A stretch of DNA of 64,000 bases from Branchiostoma floridae (Eukaryota > Chordata > Leptocardii > Amphioxiformes > Branchiostomatidae), in assembly GCF_000003815.2 (NCBI RefSeq), contig NC_049983.1:24015785-24079784 (forward strand), written 5' to 3'. Positions 46,185-58,800 of this stretch are shown here, one piece after another. The number at the start of each line of letters is the position of its first letter. Positions within the stretch are counted from its first letter, which is position 1. The translations under genes were made by a program, and so were the position numbers. Under the pieces are notes generated by a model. The model made no database searches. It was not told where the DNA came from and saw only the letters and a program-made list of their open reading frames with translations.

Positions 46185-48329
46185 CATGACGATCGGAGAG
46201 CAGCAAATGATGATCGTCGGTTTGGCTGTCAAAAAGAAAGATTTCTGGTGTCTGTAGAAGCAAGGAGGTTAAATACTCCCTGGTAGAAGTCAGCTTTGTT
46301 GTCCGAAATGTGGACATTTTTTTACAACTTTGCCAACACTTCCATGTAAATATACACTTCACAAAGCTTTACAAAACGTGTTTGTACATAGATTTTTCTT
46401 CAACTTTCCATCATAACGAGAAGGTCCACATGATTAATCTTGTTTCAAGTTTCTATGTAAGATTAATCAATGATGACATGATAGGCTGAAATATGTAAAC
46501 ATCCCGTCTTGTATCAGTCAAAGAAAGGGCATGTCACCCCGCACACCCGGTGTGGTATAGCCCTGTACGTCGACTTACTTACCTACTAGAGCTAAAGAGG
46601 CTTATTTATTTTTTGTCTATTTACACAAGAAATAATACAATGACTAAAGAAAATAGATGATAATAGTACAGTAGTGCAAGGATGGCCAATGTAGCACTGA
46701 CCTATTAACAATAAATGCAATTAAGTATCATTTAGAAGTACGTATTGAATTAGAAACATAAACATGTAAGAAAAATATGAACTATTATAAGCATAATAAT
46801 CCTAATTTAACTAAAGATAGACAATATGCTTGAACACAAAAGTTACATAGCAGAAAGCAACTTTACACAACATGGGATAAATTCGTCATGTAAGCAAAGA
46901 TTCTGTCCATTCTGTCAAAATTATATTGAAGATGAATTTCACTTCATAATGTGATGGTCTAGATGCGCTATTTTACGTAATGATTTATTCACATTTCTAA
47001 CACCATTAATGCAAAAATAGGCAAATATATAAAGTACTGCTGATTATCCTACTCCATTGTAACATTGCACCAAAGAATTATGTTATAATAGCACTTATCA
47101 TTATGTTAACTAGGATGTTAAGCTTTATTCTATACCTCTATCTCGTACGTTTGTAATAGTTGTTGCCATACATTGTACCGTGTACAATTGTCGTGCAATG
47201 AAGTTCTCTCCTCTTTATAACAAAAACAAAATAAAGTCAACAATTTAACAGAGAATCACAATAGGGAGTATCAATTAAAAAACATGAAACTAACTTAATG
47301 TATAATCTTCTTGTATCATTTATATACCATTACTATTTCTTTTTGATTGAATAAAACATGTTTATAGACAAGTTTGTGTGCAAGTTGCTTAATAGTACAC
47401 ACTTTCTTAAACTTTCATATCTATGATCTCTCAACCCAAGGAAATTATTTTCGGGTTTATGAAATTCCCATTATTTATCACTGTGTAATTATAGCAATTT
47501 CTCATGGGTTATGCAAATGATGTCTTTATTTGCATAATTCATATCTATAGACATTACTCTCTTACTCCGCTACATATGTGACAAGTTTGAGTGTCCTATT
47601 ATGGAATGCAGAGCTACGAGGATTTTCCTCATTAATAATTCAAAATAGTTGTTTATTTACACTACAAGTATCTTTTGATGTGCATCATAATTTAAACATT
47701 AAACTAAATCTACCTTCCAAAATCATTTAGATCGGTCAACACGTTCTTGCGTTATTTTCCTCTAAACTTTGAAACGAAATCGGCCCGTGCAGTTTTAAAA
47801 AAAGACGCCAGGGGTATAAAACTTAAATCTGGTGGTTGGTTCTGTCACGGCCTGCTTAAATATAGCATAAAAATCGCACGACGATCGCACGACGTTTGTG
47901 ACCACGACCTAAGAGCCTAAGAGACAGAAACACAGGAAGCGGCTTTTCCTCCCTCGCTCACCACCCACTCGGTACCCTGCCTTGCACAAAGCACTCTTCC
48001 GACCTGCCCTGGGCTTGAGCAGCAACATGAGACACCGTCATCCACCAATAGTAACTGATATGAAACCCGTCTTAAATTTGGGCCGTTCCAAATATAAAAA
48101 TAAAAAAAAAATAAATGTGGAGGGGGGGTGGGGAATTGGATTTTCCAACTGCTTCACCCTCCCCCCCCTTTTGAATTTCCTCCGATAGCTCGCCCCCCCT
48201 CTAATTTCATCCAAGCGCTCCGATCCCCTTTATTTCAACCCAGTTCCAAATGCCTCTACCCCTATTTTATTTCATCCTAGTAACCTTACCCCCTCTTCAT
48301 TTTCATCCTAGCTCCTTGACCTTACTTTG
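46185..48329. other. 3' UTR and duplicated non-coding DNA (copy of 29.7-31.9 kb)
   Basis: 46185-46245 is the untranslated former C-terminus of gene 3 (readable as GCQK after the TGA). From about 46490 the sequence is nearly identical to 30040 onward, including the degraded LINE zinc-binding end at about 46900-46990. Confidence 0.6.
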
Positions 48330-48520
48330 CAGTACAGTAGAAGCCGTTTAATTGCACACTCAATTTGCCCACGCATTTCATGCAATTATCTGGCTGGTGC
48401 AGTAATGAGAAGTTATACAGCTGGACTGCACCAGTTTGGGATTTGGGATTTGGGAATTCAGTGCAATACACAGAAGTGTGCGGTTATACGTTGTGCAATT
48501 AACTGGCGTCTACTGTATTG
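48330..48520 (+). mobile_element. pogo/Tigger-like MITE (duplicate copy)
   Basis: Same ends as 31864-32047, carried within the segmental duplication. Confidence 0.75.
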
Positions 48521-48852
48521 AGCTTAAAAGCGGCGTAGAAAAACCCAAATCCAGGCTTATCTCGACCCCCGTTTGAAATCATCTAAATCCTAAGTTTCCT
48601 CGACACCCCTGTTGTAAAGGCCGACCTCTTCATCAACCCACCCGCCCCCACATTTATTTTTGGAACGGCCCAGTGCTCGATAATGATCCACTGTCGACGA
48701 CATCACATGGATATGTCTATGCTGGCAGTTTGGTGAAGTTTGTGCACAACCTTTCGATGTGAATATTTGCATCCATATGGTCCGCTAGTGTTTATCACAC
48801 AGTTTATAAAGTCGTACAAAAGTTGCAACAATCAGACATTCTCGAGCTCATA

Positions 48853-49060
48853 GTGAATGCAGAAATGTTCGCGGTGGATTAATGTTCGCGGTTTTCGCGG
48901 TGACCACTTCATCGCCAATTAAAAACCACCGCGACATTTTTTCTATTATGATATTAGATTGCAGTCTATGGTGTTACCGCGAACTCAAATCCACCGCGAA
49001 AAGTCCTTTTTCCCGCTACCGCGAAATTAAATCCCCGCGAACTTAATTACATTTACAGTA
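48853..49060. mobile_element. CGCGGT-rich MITE, left terminus deleted
   Basis: Duplicate of 32354-32564. The left TACTGTAA is missing (catagtgaatgcag), while the right ACATTTACAGTA is kept. Confidence 0.7.
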
Positions 49061-49114
49061 ATTGAAGAAAACGGAAATTAACTGGCTGTATTGTACCAGT
49101 TTCCGTATTTTTAA

Positions 49115-49876
49115 ATGCAACATGACAAGTCCGTATGCTTGTGGGTCACAGTCAGCCACCTGGGAGTGTATATTGTGAAGTGTGTGTTTGGGGAATTCTG
49201 GGATAGTACCCTTATCCTCCTTGGCTTCAATTTTGATTTATATCCCTTCAAGACGGTGTATGAAACAATGGACAATGACATGGCATACGTACAGTCTTCC
49301 CGGCTGATTCAGGATATTTTTGGGTATAACATGTGTTCCAATATCATAATTGTCTCTACAGATACAGTGGCCAAAATCTCACTCCTAGCAACTCAAGATG
49401 GTCAATTAATCATGACACTCTTAGCCCTACGATCCAATCAACCAACACGTCATCTTCCGCCGCACAAGGACCCGTTGCTACCCACGTTGCCAGGGCGCCA
49501 TTTTGTGTCGTCTGACCCGGGTGCCAGTCAGAAAATGATGTTTGCCTCCTGGCCGGGCGGGTCAGAATTACAGGCAAACAAACAGAAGCGTCACGGACAT
49601 CACATCTCAATACGTGTGCGCACAAGATGGTACTTTCTATTGTTTATTTTCTTTTATTTCTTAATAAAGATAAGGACTCCGAGGAGGAGTCATGCAGGGC
49701 AGGAGATTGCCGGCAAACACCTATATGAAACCTCCCGGAGTGCTCATTTAAGGCCTTCGAGAAAAACTGCACTGGCTGCCGACCAGATTCTCTGCCGATC
49801 CTGGCTAAAAGTTGGGTTCCCTGGGTATCAGCCAATCAACGTTCGCAAGCTATCCATAATACCTGTTCACATCTAA
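49115..49876 (+). other. duplicate of the 32595-33380 open frame, probably non-coding
   Basis: 253 codons. Five nucleotide differences from the other copy, all amino-acid changing. No domain recognised. Confidence 0.4.
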
Positions 49877-51942
49877 TATTAGCAAACATTAAATAACGAT
49901 AGGACACTTGAATCTGTCGTTCTATTCCTGTGAATACACCGTGATAGAACTCTTAAACTTGCCATATATGTAACTGAGAAAGAGGATGCCTATAGATATC
50001 GGTTATGCAAATAAAGACCTAATTTGAGTAACTAATGATAAATACTATAATTCAATAGTTGCCAATGATGGGAATTTCATACTTAAAGAAATACGAAGCT
50101 AACACAAGGGGAACACTATTAGACATAAATCATGCAAATTAGGGCCACGTCAACATGACAATAGCCTTCTTTGCTAACATTTTCACATTTCGAACAATTT
50201 TTACTATTTGCTTAGAGAAGATCATCAACTAAGACGATTCGATAAGCAGATGAGGACCTTATTTGCATGATCAATGGCAATTTCTAATGATTATTCACTA
50301 CAAAAAGTTAACATCGTTTAGCGAAGGAACGAGGTCATGGAGGGAAATGATGCATTCGCCGTTTATTAGAAAAGCTCACATTTCTAATGTTTGTCGGTGA
50401 AGGCGCTTTAAATAAATAAACAGCCATTCAATATCATACAATATGAATGTGTCTAACCAGGAGTTACTGTCGCACTTGACAAATCAGACAAATATCCATT
50501 TACCATTACATTGGGTGCTAAGTGATGCTTGAAATACATGTGAGATAATACCATGGTATAGGTATAGGTGAAATAGGCAAGGAAACACATCACATTCTCA
50601 TAAATCATTGAAAAAGCCAATCCGCATACTTTAACTTTCTCGAAGGTCTAAAAAAATATGTACCATTAAATACGTTGCCTATGAACGTGTCTACATACAC
50701 AAGAAATAAACAAGTAATAAATAATACGTAATACAAGTAAATTTTACATTTAGTTGATTTTCCTTTTTTCCTTTTTGAAATTGATGCTTCTTATGGTTTC
50801 TTCTATTAGATTGTTGGCTCGTTTTTTAATATAACGAATTATTTCACATGTGGTAACATTATTTGCAGCTTTTATTTTTGTGTCAATCATTCTGAAGCAG
50901 ATTTGGCTATCTTTACTAGTATTTGATACTTGTCTTACATATTTACAATTTTATTCATTTCCTTTCCTTCTTTTATTCATTCATTCATTCATTTATTTTT
51001 CTTATATATGACGAATTGTACATGGTACTTAATTGGATTTATTGAATTGTTAAAGGGTGGTCAACTTATCAGCTTTTCGAGCTGCTGTGAGGCCACACTT
51101 GCACTCATTTATTTTCAACTATTGTAATTACGTTCTTGTGCAAATTAGGCCACGTTGATTTGATTATATGGATGAAATCCTCTTGGAACCCCCAAATTGA
51201 TGTGAGCGTGCGAACAAAAAAAGGTTGTTTTTTTGCCAAAAAAATGCATTCATTATGAAATCTAAGTGGTCAGGAGAGTTTTCACAAATGACTGAATGCA
51301 AGAAATATGGTATAACGAACAATACATTCTTCATTTTAGTGCTTTCACACTTTTTCCTTAATCTTAAAATAGACATTGATATACGTATACCTTTTCGGAT
51401 ATTTTTGTGCAATCTACGGCATATATTTGCTCATCTTGCAGCTGCCATGTACGATATACTGTTTGCTTAAAAACTTTGTTCTTTGGAAGATGCAGACAAT
51501 TGATGCGCGCGTAGATGTAATCCATATAATCAAATCAGCATGGCGTTAGCAATAAACAAATAGGACTCTTTAGCTCTAGATTTGTACAATACATAATATA
51601 TAATTCAGCCTTTCATGTCATTATAAATCAATCTTACGTAGAAAGTTTAAAATATTTATCATCCTTTTTTTTACCTTGGACATTCTGAAAAAAAACAACG
51701 TCGATGTACAAAGACGTTTTTCTCAAGTAAAATGTTTCTTGCGTTTACATTGGAATCTTGGCAAAGTTGTAAAATATGTACACTTTTCCGACAACAAAAC
51801 TGACTTTTACAGATACTAGATATCTTTCAATCTATTTTGACAATTTCTTATATTTACATGAAAGTATTGGCAAAGTTGTACACTTTCCGGACAACAAAGC
51901 TGACTTCTGTAGATACTAGGTATCTTTATTCTTCAAGGAAAA
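49877..51942. other. duplicated non-coding DNA (copy of 33.4-35.5 kb)
   Basis: Includes the segment (about 50078-50358) that corresponds to the N gap at 33582-33863. It lacks about 110 bp present at 34060-34165. Confidence 0.6.
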
Positions 51943-52733
51943 TTAAGGAACATCATCTGCTGGTCTCCCATCGTCATTTCCATAGATGACATGAGCATCT
52001 GCAGAGTTTGCCTGTTTACTGCTATCATTGTAAATAACTGATGAGGCTTCAATCGCTGCTTCGTCCTTGTCATTCTCATATATGAATTGAGAAGAAGCAT
52101 ATGCTACTGCCTCAGCCTCATTACCAGACTCACGGTTAACCAGAGAAGGGGTAGATACTACCGTATCATTACCTTCATTATCATTTCCGTAGATGATATG
52201 AGAAACACCAGATTCACACTGTTTAGTGTTATTTTTGTAGATCGCTGGCGAGACAGTAGTCATTGCTTCATCACTGTCCTTTCCATAGATAAGCTGAGAT
52301 GAAACACATGTACTTACATCTTCAGCCTCATCATTAACCACATGGTCAAACTCGTGAGTAGGAACTACATACTGATTTATGGCCTGAGAGGCATCTGCTA
52401 CTGTTTTCTCATCATCATCATTGACATGCACGTGCTCATCTTCAACATCAAGCACAGAATCCTTGTCATTATTTTCATACGTAAACGGCTTGTGGACTAT
52501 CACTGCCTGGAGTGCACAAACTGATTCAATTTGATTTCCTGCCTTTGGACCTTCAGGTCCTTCAGAGGGAGAACCTGCTACATTGTAAGGCTGTACGATT
52601 GTACCTGTTTGCTCCTCATTGGCATATATGTTAGATATATGTTCGTCTTTACATGCTTCTTCGCTATTCTCATATATGTTAGGTTGTTCATTTGTACGTG
52701 CTTCTTTGTTAGATTGTTTGTTTGAACCTTCAA
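51943..52733 (-). pseudogene. LRRIG gene 4 remnant: cytoplasmic tail only
   Basis: An open frame of about 263 codons corresponds to the tail of genes 2 and 5, with eight Y-x-N sites. It stops abruptly at 52733, where transposon DNA begins, so signal peptide, LRRs, Ig domains and transmembrane helix are all absent. Frame readthrough to 52764 adds about 10 unrelated residues. The last 120 or so codons are almost identical to gene 2 (three differences), while the upstream part is closer to gene 5. Without an ectodomain or promoter it is probably dead, or at most a cytosolic tail fragment. Confidence 0.85.
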
Positions 52734-53500
52734 CCCATAAATGTCCTAAACACGAAGAAAACAAAAATGTAGTAACAAAAAAAAATACTTATCATTATGT
52801 TGGTAGCTGGTGTTGACCGGCTCAATGTTAGCCCTATCGTTACAGATGTTTTCTTAACCATACAACGTTGCAGTTATGTGTACTATAAGTAGTTCAATTA
52901 GAACCAAAAGTCACACCAACCCGTTTCTCCGGTAGATGTGTCCCGGACAGGTCAGCAGGTTTTGTTGGATGGAAAATCAGACCGTCTGACTCGAGCTCCT
53001 GCCGTGGGTGCGGTCAGACTCGCCTGGCCCGCCTCATTAGCGTCTGGGTTCTGAGCTGACGTCACTTGGAGCATGCGCGTGTGTGGTTTGCGACGTGAGT
53101 AATTAAGTTCGTTTTGAAAAACAACAACAGCACTCTGTGGGTTGATTGGTCCGCTCTCATAGACCATAGTTTGGGTAGAATTGATGATCAACTGATGTAC
53201 ATTGCAGCTTATGCAGAAACTTAAAAATCGTTAACATCATTTAGCTGATAATCCTGGAACTCTCTTTGATTTCGGAAGGTGACGAAATAAGTACTTTTTG
53301 GAAACAAGTGCTCTTAAAAAAAGCTACAAAATTCGGCGGTCTACACCGTTCTGCCCAAAGGGGTATGTATTCTATTCTAGAGCCTAACACTACCAAAAGA
53401 TTGAATTTTTGAATTCAACTTTTATTCATCTATTACTTTGCATAGAAGATTTATGGTGTTATAAGAGGCCTAAAAAGTAATCAATAGCTGTTCTAACGTT
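52734..53500. mobile_element. foldback transposon, partial copy B (left arm)
   Basis: From aacccataaatgtcctaaac it matches 40335 onward through the left arm (to about 53250). Then 53275-53410 is a segment whose reverse complement occurs at 62622-62755. At 53486 an arm start (aaaaagtaatcaatagctgt) reappears. Confidence 0.7.
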
Positions 53501-53553
53501 GAAGGGAGGCGTCGGCTTGATGGAACAGGTGATAAGCACTCCGGAGAGGTGTT

Positions 53554-53911
53554 TCCCGTCAATACTTTATCCGATGCATCGCGTTACATATCATTGGAGA
53601 GCTTGATTATTCAGTACTGTTTACGATGACATACCGTATGACGCACTCGCAATGGTCAGCTCGGGCGTTCTACCTTCCCAGGGTATCAACCCATCAAAAA
53701 AATGACCAATGTTCTCAAGCCATCCATAATACCAGTTCAAATCTAGTATTAGCGGATAAAGATCGGACACTTGATTTCAGTCGTTCTATCCCGTCAATAC
53801 TTTATCCGATGCATCGCGTTACATATCATTGGAGAGCTTGATTATTCAGTACTGTTTACGATGACATACCGTATGACGCACTCGCAATGGTCAGCTCGGG
53901 CGTTCTACCTT
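53554..53911 (+). repeat. 123-bp direct repeat
   Basis: 53554-53676 and 53789-53911 are the same sequence (tcccgtcaatactttatccg ... gggcgttctacctt), 235 bp apart. A third partial trace lies at about 53948. Confidence 0.85.
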
Positions 53912-54299
53912 TGAATGTAACGTAGAACAAATTAAGAAGAAGTAGAACTCGCAATGGTCTGGTTTTCTACCTTTGAATGTAACATGATGACAAATATGAT
54001 ATCATTGTAAAAGGTAATAAGGTTTCAATGATACAAATACTATACATTGATATGATTGATAAGATTCAAGTTTCCCAACTTTTTGTGCATTCGCAGACAT
54101 ATGAAGTCACTCGAATCAAATACACCATACTTCCTCGCTTATGTTATGCTCTAGTAATGAATAATGGGACTTTCATTCCCACTAAAATTCATCAGGTCAG
54201 GTTGGGAGATTATAGGATATTAAAGTTTAAGAAAATGTGTACTATTAAGCAACTTGCATACAAGCGTGGCTCAAACATGTTTTATTTAATTAAGAAGAA

Positions 54300-54900
54300 A
54301 TAAACAAATAATAGATAATACAAGCAAATTCTACATAACGTTAATTTCACGTCTTTCTTTTTTTTTATAAAATGATGCTCCTTATAGCAGTTCTCTCTAT
54401 TAGATTTTGTTTTTGTTATAAATAGACGAGAGCTTTATTGCACGACAAGTGCAGGATACAATGTATTGCAAGAACTATTACAAAAAGCACAAAATAGAGG
54501 TGTAGAGTGAAGCTACACCTAAACAATAGCACAACAATAAGGGCTAACAAAATTCTTTGATATAGTGTTACAATGGAGTGGGATAATAATGAGTTTTTAT
54601 ATTCTTTCTCATTACAAAGCAGTCCTTTATATTATATATTTGCCAATTTTGCATTATGGGAGTTGTGACAACTAAAGATATATATAAATCTGCCTGTAGC
54701 ATCGAGTCTCTTGAAATCTGTTGTGCTTGATTCTCGAGAAATGTGAATAAGTTATTTCGTAAAATATCGTATCTAGAACATTCCATTTTAAAGTGAAATA
54801 CATCTTCTATATGCTTTGGGCAAAATGGACAGAACGTTTGGTTATATAATGAATTTATCCAATGTTGTCTAAAGTTGTTTTCTGAAATGTAACTTTTGTG
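54300..54900 (-). mobile_element. LINE reverse-transcriptase C-terminal fragment
   Basis: Minus-strand reading gives a degraded FCPKHIEDVFHFKMECSRYD followed by ILRNNLFTFLENQAQQI. This Cys/His-containing segment is typical of the end of some LINE reverse transcriptases. Related remnants lie near 30.5 and 46.9 kb on the + strand and 34.3 kb on the minus strand. Confidence 0.6.
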
Positions 54901-55871
54901 TCACCAATGTTCAAGCGTTTTGGCCATCCCATTTGTCTTACATGTTTGCCTTTCTAATTCAATTTTCAAATTCACGTATTTCTGTACAATGATACTTAAC
55001 TTCATTTATTGTAAATAGATCACTGCAAGATCGCTTCTATATAGCCATCCTTGCACATCTGTTCTATTACTATTATTTATTTCCTTTATCCATTGTATTT
55101 ACTTTCTTGTGTAAATAGACAAATGAACAAGTCCCTTTAGCTCTAAATTTGTAAAATGTATGCATAATTCAGCCTATCATGTCATCATTAATTATTCTTA
55201 CATAGAAACTTACAAGTAAAGGTCCCTCATTTAACAATATTTAACATATGCTCATTCTGGTACTTAAATTGCTACATTTCCTTGTTTTTTGTTTTCTTTC
55301 TAGTATATTTTGCTATGCATCTATGATTTGTTTTTGTACTATTTATTGATTTGCTATTACTCTGTTAGATGGCTTCATTCATGTAACTTGCTACATTGTC
55401 TTATTGTTGATCATCTAATTGTTGTTACTCATTTATGATTTGTTATGATTTGTTTCCAATTTGCCTTATTGTTAATCATCTAATTGTTGTTACTCATTTA
55501 TGTTTTGTTATCATTTGTTTCCCATTTCAATTATTTCAATCGAATTGTGTTCAGTAGTTGTTAGGAGGAGGGCTCCTATAAGCCTTTTTTGGTTTCTCCC
55601 TCTCTCCCGCACGGTTTTTATGTATCATTTATCTTTACTTGATGTATTTCCTTTTTATGTGCAAATAAATCAAATCATATCAAAATAAAAAAAATCAAAA
55701 GATTTATCTCCTTCTTTTGTTATGCTGGAAATTTTGAAAAAAAAAATCGATGTACAAAGACGTTTTTCCCTAGTAAAAAGTTTCTTATATTTACATGAAA
55801 GTCTTGGAAAGTTGTCAAATATGTATACTTTCCGGTCAACAAGTTTCTGACTTCTGCAGATATTAAGTATC
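54901..55871. other. 3' flank of LRRIG gene 5
   Basis: AT-rich and without a gene. Includes a short direct repeat (ttgttgttactcatttatga at about 55421 and about 55488). 55744-55871 is 3' UTR homologous to the other LRRIG genes. Confidence 0.45.
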
Positions 55872-58800
55872 TTAAATTTTATTTTGACAGCCAAAAGGAG
55901 CAGCAGCATCTGCTGGGCTCCCATCGTCATTTCCATATATGACATTAGAATATGCAGATTTTGCCCGTTTACCGCTATCACTGTAAATGACTGACGAGAC
56001 TTCAAACGCTGCTTTCTCCTGGTCATTCCCATATATGACTTGGGAAGAAGCATTTGATACTGCCTCAGCCTCATTGCCAGACTCACGGGTAACCCGAGGG
56101 GTAGATGCTACTGTATCATCATCATCATCATCATCATTTCCGTGGATGATATGAGAAACAGCAGATTTAGACTGTTTAGAGTTATTTTTGTAGATCGCTG
56201 GCGAGACAGTACTCATTGTTTCATCACTGTCATTTCCATAGATAAACTTACATGGAATACTTATACCTGTCTCAGCCTCACCACCAACCACACTGTTAAA
56301 CTCGTGAGTAGGAACTACCTCCTCACAGTCACACTTAGTTATGGCAGGAGAGGCATCAGGTACTGTTTTCTCAAAATCATTATCATACACGTGCTTGTCA
56401 TCTTCAAGATCATGTTCAGTCTGCTCGTCATTATTGTCACACGTAAACGGCTTGTGAACCATCACTGCGTGGAGTGCACAAACTGATTTAGTTTGATTTC
56501 CTGCCTTTGAACATTCATGTCCTCCAGAGGGAGAACCTGCTACCTTGTAAGGTTGTACGATTGAACCTGTTTGCTTCTTATTGTCATATATGTTAGGTTG
56601 TACGTGTGTACATGCTTCTTCGCTATTCTCATATGTGTTGGATTGTTCATTTGTACGCGTTTCCTTGTTAGATTGTTCGTTTGAACATTCAGCGCAGTGG
56701 GTGTTGTCGATGCTTGGTGATCTACCCGACTGCCCCTTTGAACTATCTTTGTCACTTGTTGCGATTGTGTTTACACTGTAAGAAATAGCAGTTGGTGCAG
56801 AAGCCAAAGGGGGCTTTTTGGTCCTACGCTTAAACAGAGTTAAAGCAACGCCAGATGCAATCAAGGCTGTAGCAAGAGTGCCTAAACTAATTGACAGAGA
56901 GAAGGCTGACAGGGAAAGGTTCAGCTTTTTGTTAGCATTAATTTCTGTCTTGCCAGGTGGAGAGGATGCAGCCGAAGAAGTTTCGGGTGTAACTGAAGAT
57001 GGGCCTTTTATATTAACCTTTAGTGTGGCAGATGAGCCAACTGGTCTCACTGCAATGTAGCTGTATAGATCAGCATCTGTCACATTAACATCTGTTATGG
57101 TAATGGTAAAGGTTGTACCATTCGCCTCTACACTTAGTCTCCCACTCGACTCATGCACGCTTGTGTTGATTCCAGATGGGAGAATGACCGTAATGTTTGA
57201 TGAAGGTACTCCCTCACAGACCAGACGGAGAGTGACCCCCCAAACCAATGTGTCATTCTCGATCTTCCTAAACCTCAAAGTGATTAGGTCCTCAGACAAT
57301 ACTGGGTTCATGCCAGCAGATCTGTTTCCACTGCCTAGCTGAGAAGATGTTAATATTTCCGACGGTATTTTACCATCAGCAGAGAATGTGGAATGTGCGG
57401 AGTCTGTAGGACTTGTTGAGGCTGTAGCTACGGGGCTGGCTGTACTTCCAAGTGCTGATTCAGATGTTTTTGATATCATCGATGTTGGAATTGTAATCTC
57501 AACAAACAGTGTCGCAACTGAAGAGGCGACATGATTTGCCGCAATGCAAACGTATGAACCAGAATCATGTTTAGTAAGGTTCCTTACAATGATGCTACCA
57601 TTTGTATTCAGAGTTACTCTCCCATCTGACCCAACAGTTGCGTTCCGTCCAGATGGAAGAGTGACCGTAATGTCTGGTTTAGGAATCCCTGAAGCTTTAC
57701 AGATTAAATGCAGCGCGTCTCCACGCAGCATTGTGACATCTCGGCCTCTTTGAAAACCCACGATTTTCGGTTTTTCACAGATCAAATTTTGGGACTCTAT
57801 TTGCTGAAGCATAACCCCGCGGAAGTTACAAGGTTCCTCACAAATGATTTGCATTTCAAACAAAGGGGACATGGTCATCCATTTTTTTAATGCAACCATC
57901 CTACAGTCACACTGCCAGGGGTTGTCACGCAGACTTAATTTAGCGTCTTTGGATAAGTTTGGGAATGGTTGAATGGTCGTCATTTTATTAGAATTCAGGC
58001 GTAATACTACTAGCCTTGTGAGGTTTGAAAGTGTGCCAGGCTGGATCTCGGTTATTTGGTTGCTCTGCAGCTCTAACCGTTGGAGCTGGTGAAGGTGTGA
58101 GAATGCATCAGGACTAATGTTAGTTATCTGGTTGTTCGCTATCTCTAACTCGTGGAGATGGGGTAGGTTTGAAAATGTATTAGGTTGAATGCCAGTTATT
58201 TGGTTGTAGTTAATTTCCAAATCTCGCAGCGTGGGTATCTTTGAGAACATATCAGAATCAATGTTAGTTATCTGATTTGAGTTCAGGTTCAACGTTCGGA
58301 ACTGCGGTAGATTGGAGAATGAATCAGGAGGAATTTTAGTTAGGTTATTGACACTCAAGGATAATCGTCCAAGCTTTGGGAGATCTGAGAATGCGCCAGG
58401 CTGAATGTTTACCAGGCCGTTTCCCAACAGGGTCAAAAATTCAAGACTGGGTAGATTTGAGAATGCTCCAGGTGGAATGCTAGATAGATGGTTGTGGCGC
58501 AGGAACAATTCTTTGAGTTTAGGTATATTTGAGAATGTACCGGGCTGGATACTTGTTAGTTGGTTGGAACTAAGGTGTAAACATTCCAGGTGAATAAGAT
58601 TTGAAAATGCTCCTGACTGCACAATAGATATCTGACGGAATGCGATTAGGTATGCCAAAGCCTGGTACCTGGAAAGGTCAGATGAAGACAAGCTTGTGAT
58701 GGCATTGCCGCCTAACTTAAGACTAGTGATACTTTTAGGCAGATACTGAGGAACCTTGTTGAGACCTCTGTCGCTGCAGTCACAGTCTGATGGACAGCTG

